Of a DNA stretch of 28,660 bases, positions 6,640 through 15,100 are shown one piece after another. Every line of letters starts with the position of its first letter. The first letter of the stretch is position 1. The notes below the pieces were generated by a model. The model saw nothing but the letters and a program-made list of their open reading frames with translations. It had not been told where the DNA came from and made no database searches. The stretch is from Deltaproteobacteria bacterium (GTDB taxonomy: Bacteria > Desulfobacterota > Binatia > UBA9968): contig JACPFE010000200.1 of the NCBI GenBank assembly GCA_016183145.1, forward strand, positions 1 to 28,660, written 5' to 3'. Both the position numbers and the translations under genes were made by a program.

Positions 6640-6912
6640 TTGGCGGTCCATCCATCAGTCATCAAAAGACACCGGCAGAGCTTGAAACATCGGGCGCGAA
6701 ACGTAGAGGTCAAGTCCAAGCTTCGCACCTTGATCAAAAAAGCTCGCCAGGCGATCGACGCGAAAAATAACCAGGGCGCCTCCGCTCAGCTTCGCGCGGT
6801 CGATAAGGCTCTCGGGAAAGCGGTGCGCAAAGGCATCATCAAGCGCAATACCGCTTCGCGCTGGCTCTCGCGTCTGGCGCGCTCCAACGCGAGCATTGGC
6901 GCCACCGCCTGA
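6640..6912 (+). CDS. rpsT: 30S ribosomal protein S20
   Basis: The 90-residue, Lys/Arg-rich helical protein binds 16S rRNA early in 30S assembly. The family pattern is clear: HPSVIKRHRQSLKHRARN at the start, KSKLRTLIKKARQAI in the middle, and KGIIKRNTASRWLSRLAR near the end. I chose the TTG start because GAGGAGG lies 6 nt before it and the family begins with (M)A-x-H-x-S. An upstream in-frame TTG at 6586 lies inside the promoter and cannot be the start. S20 genes often use non-AUG starts. The gene converges on lptE with 65 bp between stops. Confidence 0.96.
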   Translation: MAVHPSVIKRHRQSLKHRARNVEVKSKLRTLIKKARQAIDAKNNQGASAQLRAVDKALGKAVRKGIIKRNTASRWLSRLARSNASIGATA

Positions 6913-6977
6913 AACCGGCTCTGTTTTCCCTGGCGGCCGGGCCTCGATACCAAAAAAACTCAAGACCCACTTCGATC

Positions 6978-7592
6978 TCAGAACATTTCCATCAGCCGTT
7001 GATGGAGTTCCCGCGCAAAACGCTCCATCAGTTGATCCCGAGATTCTCGGTTTTGTCCTTCGGTAAGCTGAACGTCCGTCATGCGCCGCACATCGGAGGT
7101 GTTCAGCGTCCCGCTTCTGAATTCCGAAGACGTGGTAACGACCGCGGCCCGCGAGCCCGCGTACAGATCGGTCAAGCGAATGCCCGGCCCGCGCCAGAGA
7201 ATTTCGTTGGGCTCGCGACGGCGCAAAGTTACATCCACGGTCAAAACGGACTCATACTGAAGCACTTCGTCTCTTCGATTCACTGAAGCGACGGAATTGT
7301 CCAGGGACCGAATCACCCCGGTTAGAATGACATCCCCCTGCTCGGCCTGATCAACCAGCCGCAATTGTTGTCTGCGGTAAATCTCGCTGCGCAGGCCCGA
7401 TGCCAACTCTTTTTCGAGTCCCACGTCCCGAGTTCGGTTGATGAACGGTTCGACGTAAATCGTGCGGACATCTTTGGGCAGGAAAGAGCTTTCTCCGGCA
7501 AACTGATAACCGCAACCGGCAGCGATCAGCGGGACGATCCCTCCAAGCAAACAGCCAAGACGACGCAAAACAATGTTAAAACGCTGCTTCAC
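6978..7592 (-). CDS. lptE: LPS-assembly lipoprotein LptE
   Basis: A 204-residue outer-membrane lipoprotein that plugs the LptD barrel and helps deliver lipopolysaccharide to the cell surface. The signal peptide ends in lipobox IAAGC (Cys27) followed by GYQF, typical for LptE. The body has the family pattern of TIYVEPFINRT near residue 45 and alternating strands (VILTGVIRSL, YESVLTVDVTL). The C-terminal helix ends in RFARELHQRLMEMF. It starts 4 bp after leuS, so it is co-transcribed. The leuS-lptE pairing is common in proteobacteria. holA, often next in this cluster, is not present. Confidence 0.9.
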   Translation of the reverse strand: MKQRFNIVLRRLGCLLGGIVPLIAAGCGYQFAGESSFLPKDVRTIYVEPFINRTRDVGLEKELASGLRSEIYRRQQLRLVDQAEQGDVILTGVIRSLDNSVASVNRRDEVLQYESVLTVDVTLRRREPNEILWRGPGIRLTDLYAGSRAAVVTTSSEFRSGTLNTSDVRRMTDVQLTEGQNRESRDQLMERFARELHQRLMEMF

Positions 7593-7596
7593 GCTT

Positions 7597-10074
7597 CTAT
7601 CCCTCCACGACGATATTCAACAAACGGCGCGGCACATAAACCACCCGTTGAACCCTTTTCCCGTCCAAAAATCCGGCGACTCTCGAATCCGCCAATGCTT
7701 CGCTTTGAATGCGCTCCTGGGTGACATCGGCCGGCACGGTAATTTTACCCCGCACCTTACCATTGATTTGGACCACGATCAGTAAGGTTTCCTCTTCAAG
7801 GGCTTCCGGGGAATGTTTAGGCCAGCCAACAGCGTCCAGAGTCGTCTTATGATCGAGCGACTCCCACAACTCGCTGGCTATGTGAGGCGCGAAGGGGTAG
7901 AGCAAGATCACAATGCTTTCCACCCCTGACTTGATGACCGGCGCCGCCATGTCAAGCCTGGACTCATCTTGGGCGGCGGCACTCAGCGCGTTGAAAAGCT
8001 CCATGATGGCCGCAATCGCCGTGTTGAAGTGAAATCTGTCCTCGATGTCTTCCGTAACCTTTTTGATGGTCCGATGGATCAGGCGGTGCAAATTCCTAAG
8101 ATCGCCCGAAAGTTCATTGGGCGAAAGAGCCGATGGCGCCGCGATCAAAGCGTACCGATGCTGGAAAATAAAACGCCACAAACGAGTAAGAAACCGGTAA
8201 GCTCCTTCCACCCCCTGGTCGCTCCATTCAAGATCCTTTTCCGGGGGACCGGCGAAAAGCTCAAACAACCTTCCGGTATCGGCGCCGTATTTCTCGCGAA
8301 TCATGTCGTCGGAGACCACGTTGCCCTTCGACTTTGACATCTTGGCGCCGTCCTTGACGACCATGCCCTGGGAGAGCAGCGCGTTAAAGGGCTCGTCCAC
8401 GTTCACGAGGCCGAGATCCCGCAGCACTTTGGTGTAAAACCTTGCGTAGAGGAGGTGAAGCACGGCGTGCTCGATACCGCCGATGTATTGATCCACCGGC
8501 ATCCAGTATGCTGCCGCGCCCGGCTCGACCATCCCCCCATCGTATTGGGGTGAGCAGTAGCGGAGGAAGTACCAAGAGGATTCGACGAAAGTGTCCATCG
8601 TGTCGGTCTCGCGCCGCGCCTGGCCACCGCAACGCGTGCAGGCCGCGCTGGCGAACGCCGGATGGCTGACCAGAGGCGAGCCACCTTTGCCGCTGATCTG
8701 GACGTCGCGCGGCAACACCACTGGGAGATTTTCTTCCTTTTCTGGCACCATGCCGCAGGCGTCGCAATAGAGCACGGGGATCGGCGCCCCCCAATAACGC
8801 TGGCGGCTGATCCCCCAGTCGCGCAGACGATAGTTGATCTTCGCCTCTCCCAAGCCGCGCTCCACGAGCCAGGCGGTCGCCCGCCGCTTGGCGTCGGCCA
8901 CCGTGAGTCCGTCGAGGAAGCCGGAATTGATCTTGATGCCGTCGCCGGTGTATGCCTCGCCGCTCCAGTTCGCCGGCCGCTTGACGGTCTCGATGATGTC
9001 GAGCCCATGTGTCTTGGCGAAATCCCAGTCACGCTGGTCTTCCCCAGGTACGGCCATGATCGCGCCGGTGCCGTAGATCATGAGGACGTAGTCGGCGATA
9101 AACAGCGGAATCTCCACCCCGTTAAAGGGATTGATTGCGCGCGCAGAAAGCCTCAGGCCATGCTTCGGGCGGTCTTCGGCCACACGTTCCTGCTCCGATT
9201 GCTTGAGCACTTCAGCGCGGAAGCGTTCCACTGCGTCCCGTTCGCCAGGCGCGGTCACCAGTTGGTCTACCAGCGGATGCTCAGGCGCGAGCACGGCATA
9301 GGTCATGCCGAATACGGTGTCGGGCCTTGTGGTGAACACGCGGAACTTCAGCTCCGACCGGCCCACCACAGGCAGATCGAACTCTGCACCCTCGCTGCGG
9401 CCGATCCAGTTTTTCTGCATCGTGATTACGCGTTCAGGCCAGCCGGTTAGGCGGTCGCACCAATCGAGCAGCTCATCTGCGTAGGCGGTAATCTTAAAGT
9501 ACCAACCGTCAATGTCACGCTTGGTGACCTCGGATTCACACCTCCAACAACGGCCGCCCTCGACCTGCTCGTTAGCCAAAACCGTCTGGCACGACGGGCA
9601 CCAGTTCACGCTGGAGCGCTTGCGGTATGCGATGCCTCGCTCGAGCATCCGGATGAAAACCAGCTGCTCCCACCGATAGTACTCCGCGTCGCAGGTGGCG
9701 ATTTCCCGGTCCCAGTCGTAAGAGATGCCCATTTTTTTCAGCTGATCCCGCATGTAAGCGACATTCTCCATCGTCCACTTTGCGGGGTGAATCCCACGTT
9801 CGATGGCCGCGTTCTCCGCCGGAAGCCCGAAGGCATCCCACCCCATCGGGTGGAGCACGTTGTAGCCCCGCATCCTTTTAAATCGGGCGATCACGTCGCC
9901 GATCGCATAAACGCGCACATGTCCCATGTGAATGCGGCCGGAGGGATAGGGAAACATCTCCAGCACGTAGTACTTCGGCTTCCCGCCATCTTCGGTCGCC
10001 TGGTAGGTCTTATTCTCTTCCCAGAAGCGCTGCCACTTCTGTTCTATGGCTTTAGGTCGATACCGTTCTTCCAT
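7597..10074 (-). CDS. leuS: Leucyl-tRNA synthetase
   Basis: The 825-residue class I synthetase charges tRNA-Leu, including the gene at the left of this window. It has the HIGH box as HMGH (residues 49-52) after FPYPSGRI, and the KMSKS loop at 578-582. A Zn-knuckle set CPSC...CWRC lies near residue 160. The CP1 editing domain follows, with the ATGTGAIMAVPGxDxRD-type segment (IYGTGAIMAVPGEDQRDWDF). A second Cys cluster (CDACG, CTRCGG) and the C-terminal anticodon-binding helical domain complete it. Length matches bacterial LeuRS. No obvious ribosome site precedes the ATG. It follows nusB by 10 bp. Confidence 0.98.
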   Translation of the reverse strand: MEERYRPKAIEQKWQRFWEENKTYQATEDGGKPKYYVLEMFPYPSGRIHMGHVRVYAIGDVIARFKRMRGYNVLHPMGWDAFGLPAENAAIERGIHPAKWTMENVAYMRDQLKKMGISYDWDREIATCDAEYYRWEQLVFIRMLERGIAYRKRSSVNWCPSCQTVLANEQVEGGRCWRCESEVTKRDIDGWYFKITAYADELLDWCDRLTGWPERVITMQKNWIGRSEGAEFDLPVVGRSELKFRVFTTRPDTVFGMTYAVLAPEHPLVDQLVTAPGERDAVERFRAEVLKQSEQERVAEDRPKHGLRLSARAINPFNGVEIPLFIADYVLMIYGTGAIMAVPGEDQRDWDFAKTHGLDIIETVKRPANWSGEAYTGDGIKINSGFLDGLTVADAKRRATAWLVERGLGEAKINYRLRDWGISRQRYWGAPIPVLYCDACGMVPEKEENLPVVLPRDVQISGKGGSPLVSHPAFASAACTRCGGQARRETDTMDTFVESSWYFLRYCSPQYDGGMVEPGAAAYWMPVDQYIGGIEHAVLHLLYARFYTKVLRDLGLVNVDEPFNALLSQGMVVKDGAKMSKSKGNVVSDDMIREKYGADTGRLFELFAGPPEKDLEWSDQGVEGAYRFLTRLWRFIFQHRYALIAAPSALSPNELSGDLRNLHRLIHRTIKKVTEDIEDRFHFNTAIAAIMELFNALSAAAQDESRLDMAAPVIKSGVESIVILLYPFAPHIASELWESLDHKTTLDAVGWPKHSPEALEEETLLIVVQINGKVRGKITVPADVTQERIQSEALADSRVAGFLDGKRVQRVVYVPRRLLNIVVEG

Positions 10075-10084
10075 GATTTGACGA

Positions 10085-10543
10085 TCACTGAGTTTTCACT
10101 GCGCTTTCGTGCGCGATCTGATCCAATACGCCGTTGATAAACGCCGCCGAATCATCCGTGCCGAAACGTTTGGCGATCTCGATGGCTTCGTTCAGGCTGA
10201 CGTTGAGCGGAATGTCGGGGCAATAAACCAGCTCGTAGGTGGCCAGGCGCAAAATCAACAAATCGACCTTGGCCAGGCGTGCGAGCTTCCAATTCTCAGT
10301 CGATTGTTCGATGCGGCGGTCGATCTCCGAACGCTGGCTGACCACGCCGGAAACCAGACGGCGGGCGAATTCCTTGGCTTTGGCCGTGCCTTCGAAGTGG
10401 TTAAGAAACGAATCGACGGCGCCGTCGGAAATATCGCCGGTCATCTCGAATTGATACAGGGCTTGGAGCGCGAGTTCCCTTCCTTTGCGCCGCGTGCCTC
10501 GGACCGAGCCCACGGCGGTTATGGGTTCTTGATTCTCTGTCAA
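10085..10543 (-). CDS. nusB: Transcription antitermination protein NusB
   Basis: A 152-residue all-helical protein that binds boxA RNA with S10 in rRNA antitermination. The family pattern RKGRELALQALYQFE is near residue 20. YELVYCPDIPLNVSLNEAIEIAKRFGTDDSAAFINGVLDQI forms the conserved C-terminal half. The start is a TTG preceded by GGAG at 6 nt spacing. It lies 36 bp downstream of ribH; ribH-nusB adjacency is widespread. Confidence 0.95.
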   Translation of the reverse strand: MTENQEPITAVGSVRGTRRKGRELALQALYQFEMTGDISDGAVDSFLNHFEGTAKAKEFARRLVSGVVSQRSEIDRRIEQSTENWKLARLAKVDLLILRLATYELVYCPDIPLNVSLNEAIEIAKRFGTDDSAAFINGVLDQIAHESAVKTQ

Positions 10544-10579
10544 GGATGGCTCCGAACCGTCTGAGTTTGAAAACCTGAT

Positions 10580-11056
10580 TTATCGCGCCTGCGGGATTTG
10601 CCGAACGACGCTCACCATCTCGATGGCCGTCAGCGCGGCTTCGTAACCTTTATTAGCATCCTTATAACCGCAACGCTCCATGGCCTGCTGCCGGTTGTCC
10701 GTCGTCAACACCCCGAAGCTGATAGGCACCTGATACTTTCCGATCGCCGCTCCGAGCCCCCGGGTCACCGCGTCGGAAACATACTCGAAATGCGGTGTAT
10801 CGCCGCGGATCACCGCCCCCAGGCAGACCAGCGCGTCGTATTTGCCGCTGGCCGCCAATTTCTCGGCGACCAATGGAATCTCAAAGGCGCCGGGGACCCG
10901 GACGATGGTAATTTTTTCCTCTTCGCCGCCATGGCTCCGCAGCCCGTCCAGCGCGCCGTCGAGCAGCTTATCCGTAATATCTTTGTTGAAACGGCTGACG
11001 ATGATGCCGATGCTCAAGCCGTGGGCGTCGAGGTTGCCTTCAATGGTTCTGCCCAT
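10580..11056 (-). CDS. ribH: 6,7-dimethyl-8-ribityllumazine synthase
   Basis: The 158-residue subunit condenses ribitylaminopyrimidinedione with dihydroxybutanone phosphate in the penultimate riboflavin step. Family landmarks are IVSRFNKDITDKLL, the VRVPGAFEIPL phosphate/pyrimidine loop, LGAVIRGDTPHFEYV with catalytic His89, PISFGVLTTDN, and NKGYEAALTAIEM at the C-terminus. It lies 23 bp after ribBA, whose RibB half should supply one substrate but appears inactive. Confidence 0.97.
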   Translation of the reverse strand: MGRTIEGNLDAHGLSIGIIVSRFNKDITDKLLDGALDGLRSHGGEEEKITIVRVPGAFEIPLVAEKLAASGKYDALVCLGAVIRGDTPHFEYVSDAVTRGLGAAIGKYQVPISFGVLTTDNRQQAMERCGYKDANKGYEAALTAIEMVSVVRQIPQAR

Positions 11057-11079
11057 GAAAAATTTCGCGCCGCGCCAGT

Positions 11080-12306
11080 CTACGACTCAACCGAATTGCC
11101 CTCGAGATTTGACAAAAGATGGCCAAGCTTGCTCTGTTTGGTGCGCAGATAGTGGATGTTGGTTTCCCGCGGCAGCACTTCCAGGGGCACGCGCTCCACG
11201 ACTTTCAAGCCGTAGCCTTCCAGGCCGGTGATCTTGCGCGGGTTGTTGGTCAGCAAACGGATTTCTTGCACCTTGAGGTCGCGCAAAATCTGCGCGCCAA
11301 TGCCGTAATCGCGGAGATCCTCCTTGAAGCCCAACTCGAGGTTCGCCTCCACGGTATCCCGGCCCTGGTCTTGAAGCGCGTAGGCTCTGATCTTGTTGGT
11401 CAGCCCGATGCCTCTGCCTTCTTGATGCATATACATCAGAACCCCTTTGCCCAGCTGGTCGATCAGCCGCAAAGACTGGCGGATCTGGTCGCCGCAATCG
11501 CAGCGTTCCGACCAGAACACGTCCCCGGTGAGACATTCGGAATGGAGCCGGACCAGAACGGGCTCCGCCCCGCCGACGTCTCCTTTCACCAGCGCCATGT
11601 GCTCGGAACCGTCGACTTCAATCCGGTAGACAATCGCTTTGTACACCCCGCCATGAATGGTCGGAAACACCTCTTCGGCGACCCGCTTTACCAGGCTTTC
11701 ATTGCGCAAGCGGTAGGCGATCAAGCTCGCCACGGAGAGAATCTTGAGGCTCTGGCGCGCCGCCAGCTGTTCCAGGGAAGGCAGCAGCGCGACCGATCCG
11801 TCGTCTTCGAGGATCTGACAGATGACGCCGGCGGGTTTTAAACCTGCCAAGCGCGCCAGTTCCACCGATGCATCGGTCCGGCCAGAGCGGGCCAATACCC
11901 CGCCGCTACGCGCCTGAAGGGGCTGGACGTGGCCGGGAATGACCAGGTCTTCATGCTTGGTCTGATCAGCGATAGCAGCTTGAATCGTGTGCGCCCGCCC
12001 CCGGGCGGAGACACCATGCACGCCTTCCAGATTCACCGAGAATGACGCGCCGCAATGCAGCCCGGCCAAAGCGCTATTTTCTGCCGAGACCATGGGGATA
12101 CCAAGCTCCCGGATTCTTTCCTCTGTAAGGGTCACATAGATAAGGCCTCGACCATGGTGGAGCATATGATTGATGCTCTCGGCGGTCACCTTTTCCGCGG
12201 CGAGGCAAAAAAAGCCATCGCTCTCCGGCGCATCTTCATTGACGAGGATCACCATGCGGCCGGAGCGGATCTCTTCAAGACCTTCTTCGATGGTGGAAAT
12301 AGGCAT
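11080..12306 (-). CDS. ribBA: RibBA-type protein: degenerate DHBP synthase domain fused to intact GTP cyclohydrolase II
   Basis: The 408-residue two-domain protein begins with a RibB fold (about 1-200) and ends with a RibA fold (about 205-400). The RibA half is complete: Zn ligands Cys258, Cys269 and Cys271 (HSECLTGDVFWSERCDCG), HQEGRGIGLTNKIRAY, GRDTVEAN and LLTNNPRKI. It should open GTP at the head of the pathway. In the RibB half, E. coli RENEGD (37-42) reads PESDGF: Arg37 is Pro, Glu40 is Asp, Asp42 is Phe. Metal ligand His153 is Arg143 and Glu174 is Gln164. Only Glu38 (Glu28 here) survives, so DHBP synthesis is unlikely. The start has AGGA 8 nt upstream. Confidence 0.93.
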   Translation of the reverse strand: MPISTIEEGLEEIRSGRMVILVNEDAPESDGFFCLAAEKVTAESINHMLHHGRGLIYVTLTEERIRELGIPMVSAENSALAGLHCGASFSVNLEGVHGVSARGRAHTIQAAIADQTKHEDLVIPGHVQPLQARSGGVLARSGRTDASVELARLAGLKPAGVICQILEDDGSVALLPSLEQLAARQSLKILSVASLIAYRLRNESLVKRVAEEVFPTIHGGVYKAIVYRIEVDGSEHMALVKGDVGGAEPVLVRLHSECLTGDVFWSERCDCGDQIRQSLRLIDQLGKGVLMYMHQEGRGIGLTNKIRAYALQDQGRDTVEANLELGFKEDLRDYGIGAQILRDLKVQEIRLLTNNPRKITGLEGYGLKVVERVPLEVLPRETNIHYLRTKQSKLGHLLSNLEGNSVES

Positions 12307-12391
12307 CGCGGGGTTCCTAAGATTTTGGACGTTCGGGCTTCTGTGTGGCTAGCCTGGCCAACGCTATATCAGTCCCAGGACTCGGAAATTG

Positions 12392-12484
12392 CACCGCGGA
12401 GGCGCTGAGGTCGCGGAGAAGGGGGAGTAGAAAGCAACCTCTGTGAACTCTGCGTCTCTGTGGTGAATAGTCTTTCACAGTAAT
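12392..12484 (-). repeat. Dispersed inverted repeat, copy A
   Basis: Two related arms face each other: CACCGCGGAGGCGCTGAGG on the plus strand, and a minus-strand TTACTGTGAAAGACTATTCACCACAGAGACGC unit (quoted: TTACTGTGAA, then CACCACAGAGACGCAGAG). Both arms also occur, in reversed order, near 25.5 kb, and one arm recurs near 28.57 kb. The element sits between ribE and ribBA and can fold into a long hairpin in RNA. No open frame is present. Confidence 0.8.
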
Positions 12485-12517
12485 CCCGAAAGACCCAATA
12501 TTTTCGGCGGCAGACCA

Positions 12518-13111
12518 CTACGCGCGTGTTTTCATTAAGTTACCGACGTATTTTCCGATTAGATCGGTTTCGATGTTGACTTTATCACCAACCCTGCGAC
12601 CGCGCAAATTAGTGTGTTGCAAAGTAAACGGTATAATCGCCACGGAAAATTGCCGCGAGCCGCATTCGTTCACGGTAAGACTGATGCCGTCGACGGCCAC
12701 AGATCCCTTGGATACCAGAAAGGCGCCGAGGCGGCGCGGCAGGAGGAACTTGAAGAAAGTAAACTCGCCTTTTTTCTCGATGGCTGCCACAGTCGCCACG
12801 CCGTCCACGTGACCGGTTACTAAATGGCCGCCGAGCCGGTCACTCAAGCGCATCGGCCTTTCGAGGTTTACCAGGCTGCCGGCGCGAAGTTCCTTAAGAC
12901 TCGTGCGCTTGAGCGTCTCCGGCGACATATCCACGGTGAATTCGCCCCGGCCCTTTTTGACGACGGTCAAACAGGCCCCATTGACGGCGATGCTCGCGCC
13001 CAGTTCCATGGCGCGCACCGCAAGGCGCGTCTCCACCGTCAATGCCGCCGCGCGCTCGATCAATCGTAGCGAAACAATCTTACCAACGTCTTCGATTAAA
13101 CCGGTGAACAT
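12518..13111 (-). CDS. ribE: Riboflavin synthase, alpha subunit
   Basis: The 197-residue enzyme dismutates two lumazine molecules to riboflavin. It shows the expected internal duplication. Each half has a Gly-rich lumazine-binding barrel: MFTGLIEDVG at the start, NGACLTVV and later GISLTVNECG, plus GGHLVTGHVDGVA. I chose the ATG giving MFTGLIE, the near-invariant start of the family, over an open frame 18 codons longer. A 93-bp dispersed repeat separates it from ribBA downstream, and a hairpin repeat separates it from ribD upstream. Confidence 0.95.
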   Translation of the reverse strand: MFTGLIEDVGKIVSLRLIERAAALTVETRLAVRAMELGASIAVNGACLTVVKKGRGEFTVDMSPETLKRTSLKELRAGSLVNLERPMRLSDRLGGHLVTGHVDGVATVAAIEKKGEFTFFKFLLPRRLGAFLVSKGSVAVDGISLTVNECGSRQFSVAIIPFTLQHTNLRGRRVGDKVNIETDLIGKYVGNLMKTRA

Positions 13112-13225
13112 GATCGTCAAATCGCTATCCGTGCTGCAACCAGCCGCGGCGGTAAAACTAAACAATCTTCGCCTCGAAGGCGAGAGGTTTCATTTCTCGC
13201 CGGCTCGAACCCGACAACAAACGTT

Positions 13226-13321
13226 CCCTCTCCACCACGTCTTCGTGGGGGAGAGGGCTAGGGTGAGGGGGCAACGCATGCGAACCCTCACCCCTGCCCT
13301 CTCCCGCAAAGCGGGCGAGGG
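13226..13321. repeat. Three-hairpin REP-like element between ribD and ribE
   Basis: Three stems lie in series. The first is CCCTCTCC-CCACG with its complement at 13226-13257 (13 of 14 pairs, loop TCTT). The second is GGGTGAGGG/CCCTCACCC at 13261-13269 and 13285-13293. The third is CCCTCTCCCGC/GCGGGCGAGGG at 13297-13321. It matches the style of widespread 'CCCTCACCCT...CCCTCTCCC' dispersed repeats. The rest of the 293-bp gap between the two genes holds nothing I recognise. Confidence 0.8.
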
Positions 13322-13404
13322 TGATCTCGCTTGTTTCCCTTGGAGACATCGCGCAACATACTTCGCTTGAAGGCGAGGGATTTTCACCATCCCCGAGAGA
13401 GACA

Positions 13405-14508
13405 TTAAAGATACCCGGTAACCAACAGGTCTTCCCCGGATTTACGGAAAGCCAGGCGCCGGATGCGAAGCAAGCGGTCAACCCGGCGAATCCCCAGGCT
13501 ATCGATCATCACCCGGCCATCGCCGCCCAAAATTTTCGGCGCATAAAAAAATATCACTTTGTCCACGATCTTGGCGCGGAGCGCCGAAGCCGCCACGGTC
13601 GCGCCGCCTTCGATCAAGACGCTGAGCATCCTTGAATCGGCGAGCCCTCTAAGCAACGCCATCCAGGAGATCTCACCGCCGCAGAGCGGAAATCTCCAAA
13701 CCTGGGCTCCTCGTGATTCCAGAGCGCGCGCCTTCGCCGCCGGCGCTCTTGTGCTGGTAACCACAATGGTTTTTCCCGGATCGCGCTGGTGAAACAACCG
13801 GGCCGACGGCCGAATGCGCAGACGGCCATCGACAACGATGCGCCAGGGATTGCGACCGCCCCGGATGCGGCAAGTCAGTTGTGGATCGTCGGCAATTGCC
13901 GTTCCCGATCCCACCAGCACGCCGTCCACATGATTGCGCATGCGATGAACCATGGCGCGCGAGTCGGCGCCGCTGATCCAACGCGCATCGCCGCTGGCCG
14001 TGGCGATCTTCCCGTCCAATGAGGCGGCAAGCTTCAACGTGACAAACGGCAGACGCCGGGTAATGAATTTGACGAAGGCTTCATTGAGCGTGCGGCACTC
14101 CTCCCCGAGAAGGCCGGATCGCACGCGAATGCCGGCTCGCCGCAAACGCGCGAATCCTCGCCCGGCGACCCGGGGATTGGGATCTTTCATCCCGGCAACC
14201 ACTTCTTTGATTCCGGCGCGGATCAAAGCATCCGTGCAGGGCGGCGTTCTTCCCTGGTGGCTGCAAGGTTCGAGGTTTATATACAAGGTCGCTCCACGCG
14301 CCTTGGCGCCCGCGCGTTTGAGCGCGACGATCTCGGCATGGTCGGCTCCGGCAAACGGATGATAGCCGGTAGCGACGATGCGCTTTCCACGCACAAGTAC
14401 GGCGCCGACCATGGGATTGGGGCTGGTTCTCCCCGCGGCTTTCAAAGCCAGACGACACGCCATTCGTAAAAAGCGTTTATCGGAATCGCTCCAGCGGGGG
14501 CGGGGCAA
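13405..14508 (-). CDS. ribD: Bifunctional riboflavin deaminase/reductase RibD
   Basis: The 367-residue protein performs the second and third riboflavin steps. The N-terminal cytidine-deaminase-like domain has Zn ligands His57 (HAE, catalytic Glu59), Cys82 and Cys91 in the PCSHQGRTPPC motif. The C-terminal reductase domain has FVTLKLAASLDGKIA, a D-ARWISG segment, VGSGTAIADDPQLTCR and the late IEGGATVAAS motif. The TTG start lies 4 bp after the nrdR stop with GGGGGGA upstream, consistent with coupling. Met16 is an alternative. No FMN riboswitch precedes it. Confidence 0.95.
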   Translation of the reverse strand: MPRPRWSDSDKRFLRMACRLALKAAGRTSPNPMVGAVLVRGKRIVATGYHPFAGADHAEIVALKRAGAKARGATLYINLEPCSHQGRTPPCTDALIRAGIKEVVAGMKDPNPRVAGRGFARLRRAGIRVRSGLLGEECRTLNEAFVKFITRRLPFVTLKLAASLDGKIATASGDARWISGADSRAMVHRMRNHVDGVLVGSGTAIADDPQLTCRIRGGRNPWRIVVDGRLRIRPSARLFHQRDPGKTIVVTSTRAPAAKARALESRGAQVWRFPLCGGEISWMALLRGLADSRMLSVLIEGGATVAASALRAKIVDKVIFFYAPKILGGDGRVMIDSLGIRRVDRLLRIRRLAFRKSGEDLLVTGYL

Positions 14509-14512
14509 GACG

Positions 14513-15016
14513 CTATTCCCCCCGGCGCCTGACGGCCGGCGTTCTTAACGCGGCGGCGCCTTTACGCTCACTGATCAGCTCTTCCAACTCGACCATGAAC
14601 TCGTTGATGTCTTTGAAGGAACGATAGACGGAGGCGAAACGCACGTAGGCCACCGGATCAGTATCATGAAGCTCGCGCATCACGGTCTCTCCGATCACGG
14701 AGCTTGGGATTTCTTTTTCGCCGCGCTCTTGAAGATTGCGCTCGACGCGGTCGGCGATCGCTTCGATAGTATTGATGCTGACAGGCCGCTTTTCGCAAGC
14801 GCGCTTGAGACCGTTGATGATCTTGACCCGGTCGTACCCCTCGCGCCGGCCGTCCTTTTTGACCACCAGGGGCATCATCTCTTCGACCCGCTCGTATGTC
14901 GTGAAGCGGCGGCTGCACTTGGAACACTCCCGGCGGCGCCGGATCATGGCGCTGTCTTTGCTCAAGCGCGAGTCGATGACCCGGTTATCCGTGTCATGGC
15001 AGTAGGGGCATTTCAT
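14513..15016 (-). CDS. nrdR: Transcriptional repressor NrdR
   Basis: The 167-residue protein represses ribonucleotide reductase operons when dATP/ATP load is high. The N-terminal zinc ribbon has Cys3, Cys6, Cys31 and Cys34 (MKCPYCHDTD...RECSKCSRRFTTYE). It is followed by an ATP-cone domain (VKKDGRREGYDRVKIINGLKRAC). The ASVYRSFKDINEF motif ends the conserved region, and a short Arg-rich tail follows. Its place between glyA and ribD matches deltaproteobacterial gene orders. A hairpin repeat lies directly upstream. Confidence 0.97.
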   Translation of the reverse strand: MKCPYCHDTDNRVIDSRLSKDSAMIRRRRECSKCSRRFTTYERVEEMMPLVVKKDGRREGYDRVKIINGLKRACEKRPVSINTIEAIADRVERNLQERGEKEIPSSVIGETVMRELHDTDPVAYVRFASVYRSFKDINEFMVELEELISERKGAAALRTPAVRRRGE

Positions 15017-15024
15017 GCTACAAA

Positions 15025-15100
15025 TCGAGGATGGAGGATAGATGATGGAAGATCGAAAGTCTTAATCCGCCATCCTCAATCCTCCATCCTCTATCCTCGA
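15025..15100. repeat. Imperfect inverted repeat of GGAT-rich units between glyA and nrdR
   Basis: TCGAGGATGGAGGATAGATG on the left faces the complement of TCGAGGATAGAGGATGGAGG on the right, across a short spacer. The arms are built from AGGAT(G/A)G units. The right arm overlaps the present 3' end of glyA. Confidence 0.7.

Noticed and set aside
13226..13321. CRISPR array
   Set aside because: The repeats are palindromic arms of adjoining hairpins without regular unique spacers.
13158..13481. Minus-strand open frame between ribE and ribD
   Set aside because: Its residues (HPSPLPH and similar) are the translation of the hairpin repeat, and it overlaps the ribD end.
14509..15016. FMN riboswitch controlling the rib genes
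   Set aside because: ribD follows nrdR by a few bases, and no RFN-type conserved segments are seen before any rib gene here.
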